Source: CAXRDE01 sp964229355 (GTDB lineage: Bacteria; Cyanobacteriota; Sericytochromatia; UBA7694). Taken from it: DNA of 64,000 bases. Below are positions 41,792-49,792 of this stretch, one piece after another. Position 1 is the first letter of the stretch. Each line of letters starts with the position of its first letter. The notes below the pieces were generated by a model, which did no database searches, had not been told where the DNA came from, and worked only from the letters and a program-made list of their open reading frames with translations. Location of the stretch: contig CAXRDE010000012.1 of the NCBI GenBank assembly GCA_964229355.1, forward strand, positions 1-64,000, in the 5' to 3' direction. The position numbers and the translations under genes are program-made.

Positions 41792-42367
41792 GTGGAAATC
41801 TCAGGGCCGCAGTTAAGCCAACGCTTTAGCAAACAGGATTTTAGAAACCAGGTGTTTCAAGAGATCGAATTTTACCAGTGTCGCTTTGAAGACTGTCTGC
41901 TGCGTGAGGCGACCTTTTGGGACTGCAGTTTTGAACACTGTCATTTCGAGGGCTGTGATCTTTCCAATGCCAATGTGGAAGGCAGTTCTTTTTCAGAAGT
42001 CACCTTTTCACACAGCAAGGCAGTCGGGGTGCAATGGCAAAGAACCACAATTTCTTTTCAGGTGAATTTCGAAAACTGTGTTTTAAATTATGGCTCTTTT
42101 TTCAAAAAAAGCCTGAAGTCCATCAAGATAAACCATTGCCAGGCCAAAGATGTGGACTTTGCCGAATGCAATTTATACCGCGCTGACTTTAGCGGTACCG
42201 ATCTTGAAAACAGTCGTTTCTTACATACCGATCTGCGAGAGGCCAATTTTTCAGAAGCCTACCAGTACAGCCTGGATTTACAGCAAAACAAGGTAAAAAA
42301 TGCAGTATTTTCCCTGCCCGAAGCGGTGTCTCTGCTGACGGGTTTCGGGATCAAAGTCAAACTTTAA
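41792..42367 (+). CDS. Qnr-like pentapeptide repeat protein
   Basis: 191 residues, cytoplasmic, GTG start, 5 bp after the Ycf46 gene. Right-handed beta-helix repeats with Phe or Leu at the centre: FYQCRFEDCLLREATFWDCSF, then CHFEGCDLSNANVEGSSF, an interruption (TISFQVNFENCVLNYGSFF) and further coils FAECNLYRADFSGTDLENSRF. The C-terminal VSLLTGFGIKV matches the helical end of Qnr/MfpA-type proteins that mimic DNA and protect gyrase. A gyrase role is inference from shape; chromosomal Qnr-like genes of this kind are widespread and mostly untested. Confidence 0.83.
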   Translation: MEISGPQLSQRFSKQDFRNQVFQEIEFYQCRFEDCLLREATFWDCSFEHCHFEGCDLSNANVEGSSFSEVTFSHSKAVGVQWQRTTISFQVNFENCVLNYGSFFKKSLKSIKINHCQAKDVDFAECNLYRADFSGTDLENSRFLHTDLREANFSEAYQYSLDLQQNKVKNAVFSLPEAVSLLTGFGIKVKL

Positions 42368-43521
42368 AACAATAAAGGCCCCGCCGCCTTGCGTACCGTG
42401 GCATCTGAAAAACGGAACACCCCACGATCATAAAGATAATGCACCGCAGCGCTCCAAAAGGCCAGTGTGGCCGCAATATAAAGCCCCAGGCCGCCCTGCA
42501 GTTGCATAGCAGGCAATTGGTCCAGCAGCTGCGCATCGGCCTCTAAAAAGCGGGTCAGTCCAAGCGACAGCAACACCAAAACACCCAGCGCCCCCCAGGC
42601 TCGTGCATTGATCATGCTCCAGAAACGATACCAGGGCGTTTCAATAACCTGCTGAGAACGCCGCGTCATGGACTGGGTTAAACCCAAAGACACCAGCCAA
42701 TGCTGAATCTGCAACAGCACAAAATATAAAACAGGCGGTACATACAGCGACACCAGAGTCAGCACACACAGGCTCGAAGCGTAGAGCATGCGCGGCACAC
42801 TGTGTTGGTGCTGGCGATAACGCCACAGGGTAAGGCTCCAGAGGAGGCCAATCCCCATACTGAGCACAGCTTTTAAAAGACTGGCCTGACCGGTCCACAG
42901 GCCGCCACTGAGCCAACCATTCCAGACCCGCAGGGGGTCAAAGGCCCCGTAATGCAAATCCATCATCAAACTCACACCACCAGAGACCGCAAAGCACACG
43001 TAATGATCCCAGCGCAGCAAAGGCACAATCGCTTTAGATGGTGACACCTGCCCCTGACGGCTGCGATAAATGGACAGTACCCCATAATGTTGACGGGCAA
43101 AATGATAGATCGCCCAAAAGTAATCCATCACCGCCACCAGCGCCAGACGCCAGACGCGGGGAATGGGCAAAAGCGTCTCTGAGGGCAATAGCCAAAGCGC
43201 CAGCCCCACCAATAGCAACAGCGGCAAGCCCACAAAATAGCGAAGGCGTTGCTTCACCACGGCCGCATATTCAGGCACACACCAGGCCAGATAAGCACTC
43301 GACAGACGATGGGCGATCCACAGACACAGGGTGACAGCCCACAATAGCGGTTCGCTCCAGTCCACAGGTAAAAACACCAGCAGAGGCAGCCAAAAACCTG
43401 ACAACAGCCAGCACAGGTCCCATGCTGGCGAAACCACCCAGGCCAGCGCTTTTGGGTTGACGGACGTCGCACGATGAACCGGTAAAGCCGACTTTGCAGA
43501 AGATTGTACAGAAGAGAGCAT
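42364..43521 (-). CDS. Polytopic membrane protein, unknown family
   Basis: 385 residues with about nine hydrophobic segments (WVVSPAWDLCWLLSGFWLPLLVF, LPLLLLVGLALWLLP, VPPVLYFVLLQIQHWLVSLGL and others). Conserved-looking polar sites within membrane parts include HFARQHYGVLSIYRSR and LLQIQHWLVSLGL. I do not recognise the family; the histidine-rich HxxRQHYG segment recalls oxygenase or desaturase-like membrane proteins but the three-box pattern is absent. Ends on TTAA, which is a stop codon on both strands for this gene and the convergent Qnr-like gene. Confidence 0.75.
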   Translation of the reverse strand: MLSSVQSSAKSALPVHRATSVNPKALAWVVSPAWDLCWLLSGFWLPLLVFLPVDWSEPLLWAVTLCLWIAHRLSSAYLAWCVPEYAAVVKQRLRYFVGLPLLLLVGLALWLLPSETLLPIPRVWRLALVAVMDYFWAIYHFARQHYGVLSIYRSRQGQVSPSKAIVPLLRWDHYVCFAVSGGVSLMMDLHYGAFDPLRVWNGWLSGGLWTGQASLLKAVLSMGIGLLWSLTLWRYRQHQHSVPRMLYASSLCVLTLVSLYVPPVLYFVLLQIQHWLVSLGLTQSMTRRSQQVIETPWYRFWSMINARAWGALGVLVLLSLGLTRFLEADAQLLDQLPAMQLQGGLGLYIAATLAFWSAAVHYLYDRGVFRFSDATVRKAAGPLLF

Positions 43522-43577
43522 GGTTTTATTTTAACAATTTTATGGGCTTTTAATAAATGGACGCTATGGACTGAGCT

Positions 43578-44495
43578 ATGGCGCGTGCTAATTTGAAAGC
43601 TATGAAAAAAGAAGATCGCGAAGCCCTTATTGCTCTCCCTATTATTTTGCTGGTCGCCGCAGGCCTGGCCTGGGCCGGTAGCCAGCACGGTGCCCACTGG
43701 GGCTCCTGGCCTATTTATGCGCTGTGCGTGGCCCTGGCCATCGGCATCCAGTGGGTCGCCTTTGTGCCCGCTTACCTGAAGCAAACCGAGAAATACTACG
43801 ATCTGGTAGGCAGTTTGACGTACCTGTCGGTGCTGGGTGTGGGTTTTAGCGCCAGCCCCCACAAAGATCCCCGCGCCTTACTGTTGGCGCTGCTTGTGGG
43901 GTGTTGGGCCGTGCGTTTGGGGTCTTTTTTGTTTTTGCGGATTCATGCCGTGGGCGAAGACAGCCGTTTTCGTGACATTAAGCCCCACTTCTTTCGCTTT
44001 CTTATGGCCTGGACCTTGCAAGGGCTCTGGGTTTGCTTTTCGTTGGCTGCTGCGCTGGCCGCCATCACCAGCACCACGCCAGTTTCGCTGGATATGTGGG
44101 CTGCCATCGGCGCAGCGGTGTGGATCATGGGCTTTGGCATTGAGGCGCTGGCAGATTACCAGAAAAGCCAGTTTCGCAAAAATCCTGACAACAAAGGACA
44201 ATTTATTCATGAGGGTTTATGGGCGCTTTCACGGCACCCCAACCACTTCGGTGAAATCGTCCTGTGGATCGGCATTGCCCTGATCGCCTTCCCGGTATTG
44301 CAGGGCTGGCAATGGGTCACTCTGATTTCCCCCGTGTTTATTACCTTATTGCTCACCCGCATCAGTGGCGTCCCCATGCTCGAAGAAAAAGCCGACGAGC
44401 GCTGGGGAGGCCAGGCGGATTACGAGCACTACAAAGCCACCACACCAGTGCTTGTCCCCCGACTCACCCCACCGCCCCCCTTTAAAAAGGCTTAA
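43578..44495 (+). CDS. DUF1295 membrane protein (steroid 5-alpha-reductase fold)
   Basis: 305 residues, about seven TM helices. DUF1295 features: GSLTYLSVLGVGF, RLGSFLFLRIHAVGEDSRFRDIK, IEALADYQKSQFRKNPDNKGQFIHEGLWALSRHPNHFGE in parts (SRHPNHFGEIVLWIG is diagnostic), ending PMLEEKADERWGG..YEHYKATTPVLVP. Relatives are membrane reductases or methyltransferases (ICMT/steroid reductase superfamily); substrate unknown. ATG 43578, 56 bp from the divergent unknown membrane protein gene. Confidence 0.9.
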   Translation: MARANLKAMKKEDREALIALPIILLVAAGLAWAGSQHGAHWGSWPIYALCVALAIGIQWVAFVPAYLKQTEKYYDLVGSLTYLSVLGVGFSASPHKDPRALLLALLVGCWAVRLGSFLFLRIHAVGEDSRFRDIKPHFFRFLMAWTLQGLWVCFSLAAALAAITSTTPVSLDMWAAIGAAVWIMGFGIEALADYQKSQFRKNPDNKGQFIHEGLWALSRHPNHFGEIVLWIGIALIAFPVLQGWQWVTLISPVFITLLLTRISGVPMLEEKADERWGGQADYEHYKATTPVLVPRLTPPPPFKKA

Positions 44496-44511
44496 GACTC
44501 ATTCAGTTTGC

Positions 44512-44542
44512 TTGGCAGCGCCTTTTAGACTGGGGTTATAAT
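44512..44542 (+). promoter_or_regulatory. Promoter with little or no 5' leader for the DUF4097 lipoprotein
   Basis: TTGGCA (44512-44517), 19-bp spacer, TATAAT (44537-44542). The -10 ends only 6 bp before ATG 44549, so a transcript starting at the usual distance would begin at or next to the start codon. No Shine-Dalgarno lies upstream of this ATG. Confidence 0.5.
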
Positions 44543-44548
44543 AAAGCC

Positions 44549-45418
44549 ATGCTAAATACACATTTTTTAAAAACCGCTCTGACTTCCCGTATCACATCAG
44601 GCCTTTGCTGTCTGCTCCTGCTGAGCGCCTGTGGCGGCAACGTCAAAGAATGGGATCAGTCTCAAAGCTTTCCGGTGGGGAGTCTACAGGCCCTGAACAC
44701 GGAGATCAAGGCAGGCAGTTTCACCGTCCACGGCACAGACACCGCTGAAATTAAAGTCGACACCCACTTTAAGCTCACCAGCAAACGCAAAGGCGAACTG
44801 GCCGAAAGCATCAAACTCGAGGCCATTCCCGCTGCAAATACACTCGGACTTCGCCTGAGCTTACCCGCTCTGGAACAAGACGAAGATCTTACCAGCAATG
44901 TGGACATTTACGTGCCCGCTGGTCTGGCGATCAGCCTGAAAAACACCGATGGCGATATCAGCCTCAATCAGATCAAAGGCGCAGTACAGGTGGAGGGCAT
45001 TAACGGAAACATTCAAGATGTCGACCACCTGGGCAATCTCAGCGTTAAGGTGCAAAACGGCAATATTGTGTTGAACAAGGTGAGTGGCACACAACACCAG
45101 CTCACCACCCAGAATGGCAATATTGAACTCAATGAGGTAACTGGCGCCCTGGAAACCTACAGCGCCAACGGCAATATTGTGGCCAGCTTACAAGGGGTCG
45201 ATCGTCCAGAGGACTATCGTTTTGCCACCGTTAACGGTAACATCACCCTCAAGGTGCCCAGCGATAGTTCTGCACGGGTCCGCTATAAAAAAGGGGTGGG
45301 CAATGTCACCACCGATTTTAAACACCTGAGCGATCAATCTCGCATCGACATTGGCTCCGGCGCAGCACGGATTCAAATGGAAAGCACCAATGGAAATATT
45401 GAAGTACTCACCCAATAA
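44549..45418 (+). CDS. DUF4097-type beta-helical lipoprotein
   Basis: 289 residues. Lipoprotein signal with Cys28 (LLSAC, +2 Gly). The rest fits DUF4097: an opening SLQALNTEIKAGSFTVHGTD.. then repeated strands of the form NGNIxLxxVSG (IKGAVQVEGINGNIQDV, VKVQNGNIVLNKVSG, TTQNGNIELNEVTG, TYSANGNIVASLQG, ATVNGNITLKVPS, ESTNGNIEVLTQ), which stack as a parallel beta-helix. Function of the family is unknown, often linked to envelope stress or adhesion. The end overlaps the next gene by 29 bp. Confidence 0.88.
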   Translation: MLNTHFLKTALTSRITSGLCCLLLLSACGGNVKEWDQSQSFPVGSLQALNTEIKAGSFTVHGTDTAEIKVDTHFKLTSKRKGELAESIKLEAIPAANTLGLRLSLPALEQDEDLTSNVDIYVPAGLAISLKNTDGDISLNQIKGAVQVEGINGNIQDVDHLGNLSVKVQNGNIVLNKVSGTQHQLTTQNGNIELNEVTGALETYSANGNIVASLQGVDRPEDYRFATVNGNITLKVPSDSSARVRYKKGVGNVTTDFKHLSDQSRIDIGSGAARIQMESTNGNIEVLTQ

Positions 45419-46325
45419 AAGTCTTCAAGTCCGCTCGCACTTTCTACCCGTTCCCCACAGCGAACACCGCTTGCACGTCAAGGCTTTTGTGCCGTTACAA
45501 GAAGTCCCCAAAGCCTGCGTGCTGCTGGTGCATGGCGCCATTGAAGACGGGCGCATTTTTTACAGTCAAAAGGGAAAAGGCTTTGCACCTTTTCTGGCTC
45601 AGGCGGGTTATGCGGTTTACGTCATGGACTTGCGCGGCCGGGGCTTAAGCCATCCTGCCATTGACAAGCACAGCGATCATGGCCAGGAGCAAACCATTCA
45701 GGAAGACATTCCACAGGTGGTACAGTGGATGCACAAGCGTCACCGCAAAATCCCGATGATCTGGGGCGCCCACTCCTGGGGAGGCGTGTTGATCGCCTGT
45801 ACCTTAGCCCGCTTTCCCGAGTGGCTCCCGCATCTGCAAAGCCTGATCTTTTTTGGCAGCAAACGGCGGGTCAACGCACCCACCTGGCAACGCCGGGTTC
45901 ACATTGGCCTGGTGTGGAATCATTTGGCCTTTGGTGTCACCCAAACCTTAGGTTATTTGCCCGGTGCCCGCCTGGGCATTGGCTCTGATAGCGAGACCCG
46001 CCGCTCGCATGCCGAAAGCGTACGCTGGGTCAAAAGCGAAAGCTGGAAAGATCCCGATGGCTTTGATTATGCACAGACCCTGCAGGCCATGGCCTTACCC
46101 CCGCAATTGCATCTGGCAGGCCCCTGGGACCACGCTCTGGGACACCCGGAAGACGTGAAGCGCTTCCAGAGCGAGCTGGGCGGCGGCCCGCAAAGTGATT
46201 ATCTCTTGCTCTCACGCCAGCACGGGTTTCGCCATAACTATGGGCATATTGACATGCTGACCCATCCTGATGCGCCCCAGGATCATTTTCCTGAAATTTT
46301 GCGCTGGATTGAAGCTCACCCTTAA
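45390..46325 (+). CDS. Alpha/beta hydrolase
   Basis: 311 residues from ATG 45390, picked over ATG 45351 because GGAAAG lies just upstream and family homology begins after it. Oxyanion region VLLVHGAIEDGRIFY, MDLRGRGLSHP, nucleophile elbow GAHSWGG (Ser in AHSWGG), late Asp and His in AGPWDHALGHPEDV and RQHGFRHNYGHIDMLTHPDA. Serine esterase or lipase-like; monoacylglycerol-lipase type is plausible. Cytoplasmic. Overlaps the DUF4097 gene and ends on TTAA shared with the convergent Pro-rich gene. Confidence 0.87.
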   Translation: MEILKYSPNKSLQVRSHFLPVPHSEHRLHVKAFVPLQEVPKACVLLVHGAIEDGRIFYSQKGKGFAPFLAQAGYAVYVMDLRGRGLSHPAIDKHSDHGQEQTIQEDIPQVVQWMHKRHRKIPMIWGAHSWGGVLIACTLARFPEWLPHLQSLIFFGSKRRVNAPTWQRRVHIGLVWNHLAFGVTQTLGYLPGARLGIGSDSETRRSHAESVRWVKSESWKDPDGFDYAQTLQAMALPPQLHLAGPWDHALGHPEDVKRFQSELGGGPQSDYLLLSRQHGFRHNYGHIDMLTHPDAPQDHFPEILRWIEAHP

Positions 46326-47587
46326 CCCTGCTGTTTTTTACGTCGCTCATAAATTTGAAGGATCGCCTGCGCAATATTGCGGTGATCCGCTTCAAACTCA
46401 GGTACCCAGGGCATGTCAAAGCCTTTTTGTGTACTGCTATCATTGGGGCGCTGGTATTGTACCATCACCTTTTTGCCTTCTTGCGCTTCAGAGGGCCACT
46501 GGGCCCGGAAAACCTGACCATCATACTTAAAGTTCAGGTAGAGCAACATGCCCCCAATATCACCCGTGTCCACAGGGGGCAAAGGAATGGGAGTGGGACT
46601 GGGCACACTCAGACGGGAGTCAAAATCCAGATCGCGGGTTTTGGTTAGATCATCAAGGGAGCTGTTGTTAAATAAACTGCCTTCACGATCCAAATCTCCG
46701 TTCAAATCTGGATTTTTAAGATCATCAGCATTGAGGTTTTCATCAAAGCGAGGTGATTTTTTGACACCAGGTAAACGGAATTTAAAGCCGCTGCCGGAGC
46801 CCGAACCGTTTCCATTGCCGTCGCCATTGCCATTACCTGCACCATTATTGGCAGAACCATTACTGGATCCGTTTTCGCCGTTGTTGGCATTGGGGTCAGG
46901 GGTTTGACCGCTCACAGGACCACCGTCAGAGCCTTTGGTAGCATCAGGTAAAGTACCCAGACGACGGGCTTCGGCCTCGTAATCACTGTTAATGTATTTG
47001 GCATACGCTTCCCAACTGTCAAAACCAAAGGGCAATTCTTCAGGAATTTCAAGATTTTGATCTTCTAAGTATTTTTTAAGTACCTTAGCGGCCACTTTTT
47101 CAGACTCAGGTAAACTGGCAAATTGGGGCGGCAGATCTGCAAAACGCGCGTCAGGCGTGGGTGTGGGACTGGGCGCAGCGGTAGGGCTGGGCGCTGAAGA
47201 AGGCGCAGCAGAAGGTGCTGCGGTTACACCAGGACTGGGTGTGGGCGCAGGAGAAGGCGTTGCTTCGGGTTGGGGGGTGGCCGTAGGAGCCGGAATGGGG
47301 GTTGTTTTGGGTTGCGGGGTGGGGGTAGGGACAGCAGGAACAGGGGTCGCCATGGCATACGCGTCAGGATCGGGCGCTTCTTGCGCGGGAGGAGGTTCCT
47401 GAAAATCCGGAGGAACCTCGTCAGGAGGCGCCTCCGGTGGCGTTTGGGGTGGCAGTGTGACCTGTTCGATCTGAATACTTTGCTCCATGGACTGTTGATC
47501 CCCGGCGGATTGTTCGCCAGCGTCCACTTCAATATTGGCGGCAATGACCACCAAAAGCACGCCCTGGAGCACAAAAGATAAAAACAA
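46322..47587 (-). CDS. TonB-like membrane protein with Pro/Thr-rich linker
   Basis: At least 421 residues. The only standard start is TTG 47587, without RBS and inside a membrane helix. Reading on in frame to the rplS stop adds 35 codons: a basic head (IFKALKRRFSRSRLP) from an ATT at 47692 preceded by AGAGG/GAGGG, then VFVLFLSFVLQGVLLVV. The full protein would be cytosolic basic end, one TM, and a periplasmic part with PTPTPQP and PSPAP linker (~45-150 in the short form), a helical segment, an Asn/Gly run (NGNGDGNGNGSGSG) and a C-terminal beta region (GGMLLYLNFKYDGQVFRAQWP). The layout is TonB-like, but no diagnostic TonB C-terminus is seen. Confidence 0.75.
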   Translation of the reverse strand: MFLSFVLQGVLLVVIAANIEVDAGEQSAGDQQSMEQSIQIEQVTLPPQTPPEAPPDEVPPDFQEPPPAQEAPDPDAYAMATPVPAVPTPTPQPKTTPIPAPTATPQPEATPSPAPTPSPGVTAAPSAAPSSAPSPTAAPSPTPTPDARFADLPPQFASLPESEKVAAKVLKKYLEDQNLEIPEELPFGFDSWEAYAKYINSDYEAEARRLGTLPDATKGSDGGPVSGQTPDPNANNGENGSSNGSANNGAGNGNGDGNGNGSGSGSGFKFRLPGVKKSPRFDENLNADDLKNPDLNGDLDREGSLFNNSSLDDLTKTRDLDFDSRLSVPSPTPIPLPPVDTGDIGGMLLYLNFKYDGQVFRAQWPSEAQEGKKVMVQYQRPNDSSTQKGFDMPWVPEFEADHRNIAQAILQIYERRKKQQG

Positions 47588-47698
47588 AAAGAGTACAAAA
47601 ACAAGTCTTTCCCGCCGTCGATCTTGCTGCTGCTTTTGAAAGCGAGCAGGAAGTCGAGAGCGGGAAAACCGACGCTTGAGTGCTTTAAAAATGGCCCT

Positions 47699-48061
47699 CT
47701 AGCCTCTTTTTTGTTGTTGTACTTCGCGGATGCGGGCGGATTTACCACGACGCTGACGGAAGTAGTAGATGCGAGCGCGACGCACACGGCCACGACGCTT
47801 CACTTCAAACTTAGCCACACGGGGAGAGTGTACAAGGAACGTACGCTCTACACCAACGCCTTGAAAAATCTTGCGCACGGTAACGGTTTTGCTGATACCG
47901 GCGTTTTGCACTTTAATGACAACGCCTTCAAAAATCTGAACGCGCTCTTTGCCGCCTTCAACGATTTTTGCGTGTACAGCAACGGTATCACCGGCTGTCA
48001 TTTCAGGCAGTTCGCTTTTGTATTGCGCTTGAGTAATTTCTTTAATTAATTGTTGACTCAT
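47699..48061 (-). CDS. rplS: Ribosomal protein L19
   Basis: 120 residues. L19 hallmarks: AGDTVAVHAKIVEGGKERVQIFEGVVI, VERTFLVHSPRVAKFEVKRRGRVRRARIYYFRQRRGKSARI. L19 sits at the 30S-50S interface. Here it follows rpmA by 12 bp in an rplU-rpmA-rplS cluster, whereas rplS commonly lies with rpsP-rimM-trmD. Its TAG stop is directly followed in frame by the Pro-rich gene. Confidence 0.98.
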   Translation of the reverse strand: MSQQLIKEITQAQYKSELPEMTAGDTVAVHAKIVEGGKERVQIFEGVVIKVQNAGISKTVTVRKIFQGVGVERTFLVHSPRVAKFEVKRRGRVRRARIYYFRQRRGKSARIREVQQQKRG

Positions 48062-48073
48062 GATGTGCCTTCC

Positions 48074-48331
48074 TTAAACAGACGGGTTAACGCTGATTTT
48101 GCGTTTACGACGTCCACGGCGTTCAAATTCTACAACGCCATCAACGAGGGAGTAAATGGTATAGTCGCGTCCCATGCCTGTGTTATTACCGGTATGAAAG
48201 TGTGAACCACGCTGACGAACGATGATACCACCGGCTTTTACAGCCTGACCACCGCTAACTTTCACACCCAGATATTGGGGGTTACTGTCGCGTCCGTTCT
48301 TACTACTACCTGCAGCTTTTTTATGTGCCAT
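48074..48331 (-). CDS. rpmA: Ribosomal protein L27
   Basis: 85 residues. MAHKKAAGSSKNGRDSNPQYLGVKV is the standard L27 start, with no Firmicute-type cleavable prefix; IIVRQRGSHFHTGNNTGMGRDYTIYSL follows. The N-terminal tail reaches the peptidyl transferase centre. Lies 13 bp after rplU. Confidence 0.98.
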   Translation of the reverse strand: MAHKKAAGSSKNGRDSNPQYLGVKVSGGQAVKAGGIIVRQRGSHFHTGNNTGMGRDYTIYSLVDGVVEFERRGRRKRKISVNPSV

Positions 48332-48344
48332 TTGACTTGTCTCC

Positions 48345-48656
48345 TTATCCCAGACGAATCTCTTCGATCATTACGCGGGTGAACCGCTGGCGGTGGCCGA
48401 CTTTACGCTGGTAGCCTTTTTTGGCTCGATATTTAAAAGAAACCACTTTTTTACCTTTGATTTCTTCTTTCAAAACTTTGCCTGAAACTGTGGCCTGTAC
48501 AGTAGGAGTACCTACGTGCACATTTTCACCATCCACCACCATCAGAGCGGGGAATTCAACGGTGCTGCCTTCTTCTGCGTGCAAAAGTTCCAGATCTAAC
48601 CAGCGACCTTGTTCGGCTTGGTATTGTTTTCCACCATTTTCGATAATTGCATACAT
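48345..48656 (-). CDS. rplU: Ribosomal protein L21
   Basis: 103 residues. MYAIIENGGKQYQ, VEFPALMVVDGENVHVGTPTV and the C-terminal YRAKKGYQRKVGHRQRFTRVMI are typical. First gene of the rplU-rpmA-rplS operon; AGGTGA lies 6 nt before ATG 48656. Confidence 0.98.
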   Translation of the reverse strand: MYAIIENGGKQYQAEQGRWLDLELLHAEEGSTVEFPALMVVDGENVHVGTPTVQATVSGKVLKEEIKGKKVVSFKYRAKKGYQRKVGHRQRFTRVMIEEIRLG

Positions 48657-48702
48657 GTTAGATCACCTAAAATCTTATTCTAAAGGGAAATATTCAACGC
48701 CC

Positions 48703-48730
48703 ATATTAACACAGGCATTGCTCTCATGAA
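48703..48730 (-). promoter_or_regulatory. Promoter for rplU-rpmA-rplS
   Basis: On the minus strand: TTCATG (48730-48725), 16-bp spacer, TAATAT (48708-48703) with TGT before it, an extended -10. It ends 46 bp before ATG 48656. The rest of the 174-bp gap to truA shows only a weak 6-bp stem at 48809-48831 without a T-run. Confidence 0.52.
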
Positions 48731-48830
48731 TAGAGTAATTTGAACCTTTTCATAAACGGAGCTTAAACATAGGAAAATCTCATATATTACTCCGCGGTTC
48801 CACAGTATACCACTCTTCTTTTTTAAGTGG

Positions 48831-49691
48831 TTAGAGGATAGCCATTTTTTCGCAAGAATCCGGGAAATCCCCCTGAGGCACAGGCCAATCGTGTACGCCC
48901 GGCACCCGCAGTGACACCGGTAGATCGGGGTACAGCACATGGTACAAATACAGCCCCTGAGGTGGCGCCGTTAATCGCACATATTGGCGATCCTGGGTTT
49001 CCAGGGCGCGTGCGATCTGATGCAACGGATACTTCCCTCGGGCCACATCTACCGCACTGCCCACCAGCGAGCGCACCATGTTGTACAAAAAGCTTTCCGC
49101 AAGGATTTCAAGCACCACATAGCTTTCATGCTGCCAGCAATGGGTCCAGCGCACATCAATGTCAAAGTTCGTGCGGTAAGAGCCAGACTTACAAAAAGCC
49201 TTAAAATTATGGGGGCCTTTCACACGGTGCCAGGCTTCCGCCAGGGGCTCAAAGGGCACTTCAAAAGGGGTTTGCCAGACGCTGTGACGTAAGGTAGGGG
49301 TCTGGCTCAGGGGGGCTAAAATATAGCGGTAATGCCGGGCTTTGGCCTGAAAACGGGCAGAAAAGTCTGCTGGCACGGCAAAAGCCTGTAACACCCGCAC
49401 ATCACCGGGCAACATGCGGTTTAAAGCCTGGGCATAGCGCTCCAACGGAATCGGGCTTGCGGTCCGAAAAGAAACCACCTGGCAATAGGCATGAACCCCG
49501 GCATCGGTGCGCCCTGCACAAATGAGAGACGGGATGTGCCCCAGAAAACGACCCAGGGCCTTTTTGAGCTCAGACTCTACCGTGCGGCATCCCGGCTGCA
49601 CTTGATAGCCCTGAAAATGTGTGCCGTCATAGGCCACCTGCAGCGCCACCTGGGGGGCCGCAGAGAAATCCGTTGGGGGTTCAACCAGCAT
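48831..49691 (-). CDS. truA: tRNA pseudouridine synthase A
   Basis: 286 residues. Makes pseudouridine at positions 38-40 of tRNA. Catalytic Asp63 in CAGRTDAGVHAY; FQGYQVQPGCRTVESEL before it; C-terminal half with NFKAFCKSGSY and FLYNMVRSLVGSAVDVARG. ATG 49691; about 15 residues precede the normal family start. Shares strand with the ribosomal protein operon downstream but has its own gap and that operon its own promoter. Confidence 0.97.
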   Translation of the reverse strand: MLVEPPTDFSAAPQVALQVAYDGTHFQGYQVQPGCRTVESELKKALGRFLGHIPSLICAGRTDAGVHAYCQVVSFRTASPIPLERYAQALNRMLPGDVRVLQAFAVPADFSARFQAKARHYRYILAPLSQTPTLRHSVWQTPFEVPFEPLAEAWHRVKGPHNFKAFCKSGSYRTNFDIDVRWTHCWQHESYVVLEILAESFLYNMVRSLVGSAVDVARGKYPLHQIARALETQDRQYVRLTAPPQGLYLYHVLYPDLPVSLRVPGVHDWPVPQGDFPDSCEKMAIL

Positions 49692-49792
49692 AGACCTGCC
49701 TCCTGTGCATTCACGAATACCTTAACATCTTGGTGACAGGCAATGTGAAAACCCGCTAAACTTAAGAAAAAACCCGAGGCACTTAAAAACCC

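Noticed and set aside
43254..43862. 202-codon minus-strand frame spanning the divergent gap at 43522-43577
   Set aside because: Overlaps the starts of two membrane-protein genes in other frames and shows no domain.
46322..47587. Naming the Pro-rich membrane protein TonB
   Set aside because: N-terminal layout fits but no ExbB/ExbD neighbours or typical TonB C-terminal motif could be seen.
47224..47793. 189-codon minus-strand frame through rplS end and the Pro-rich gene
   Set aside because: A +1-shifted reading of the Pro/Thr tract and of rplS; the in-frame extension with a basic head and TM is better supported.
48809..48831. Terminator after truA
   Set aside because: Only a 6-bp ACCACT/AGTGGT stem with an A/T loop and no T-run on the minus strand.
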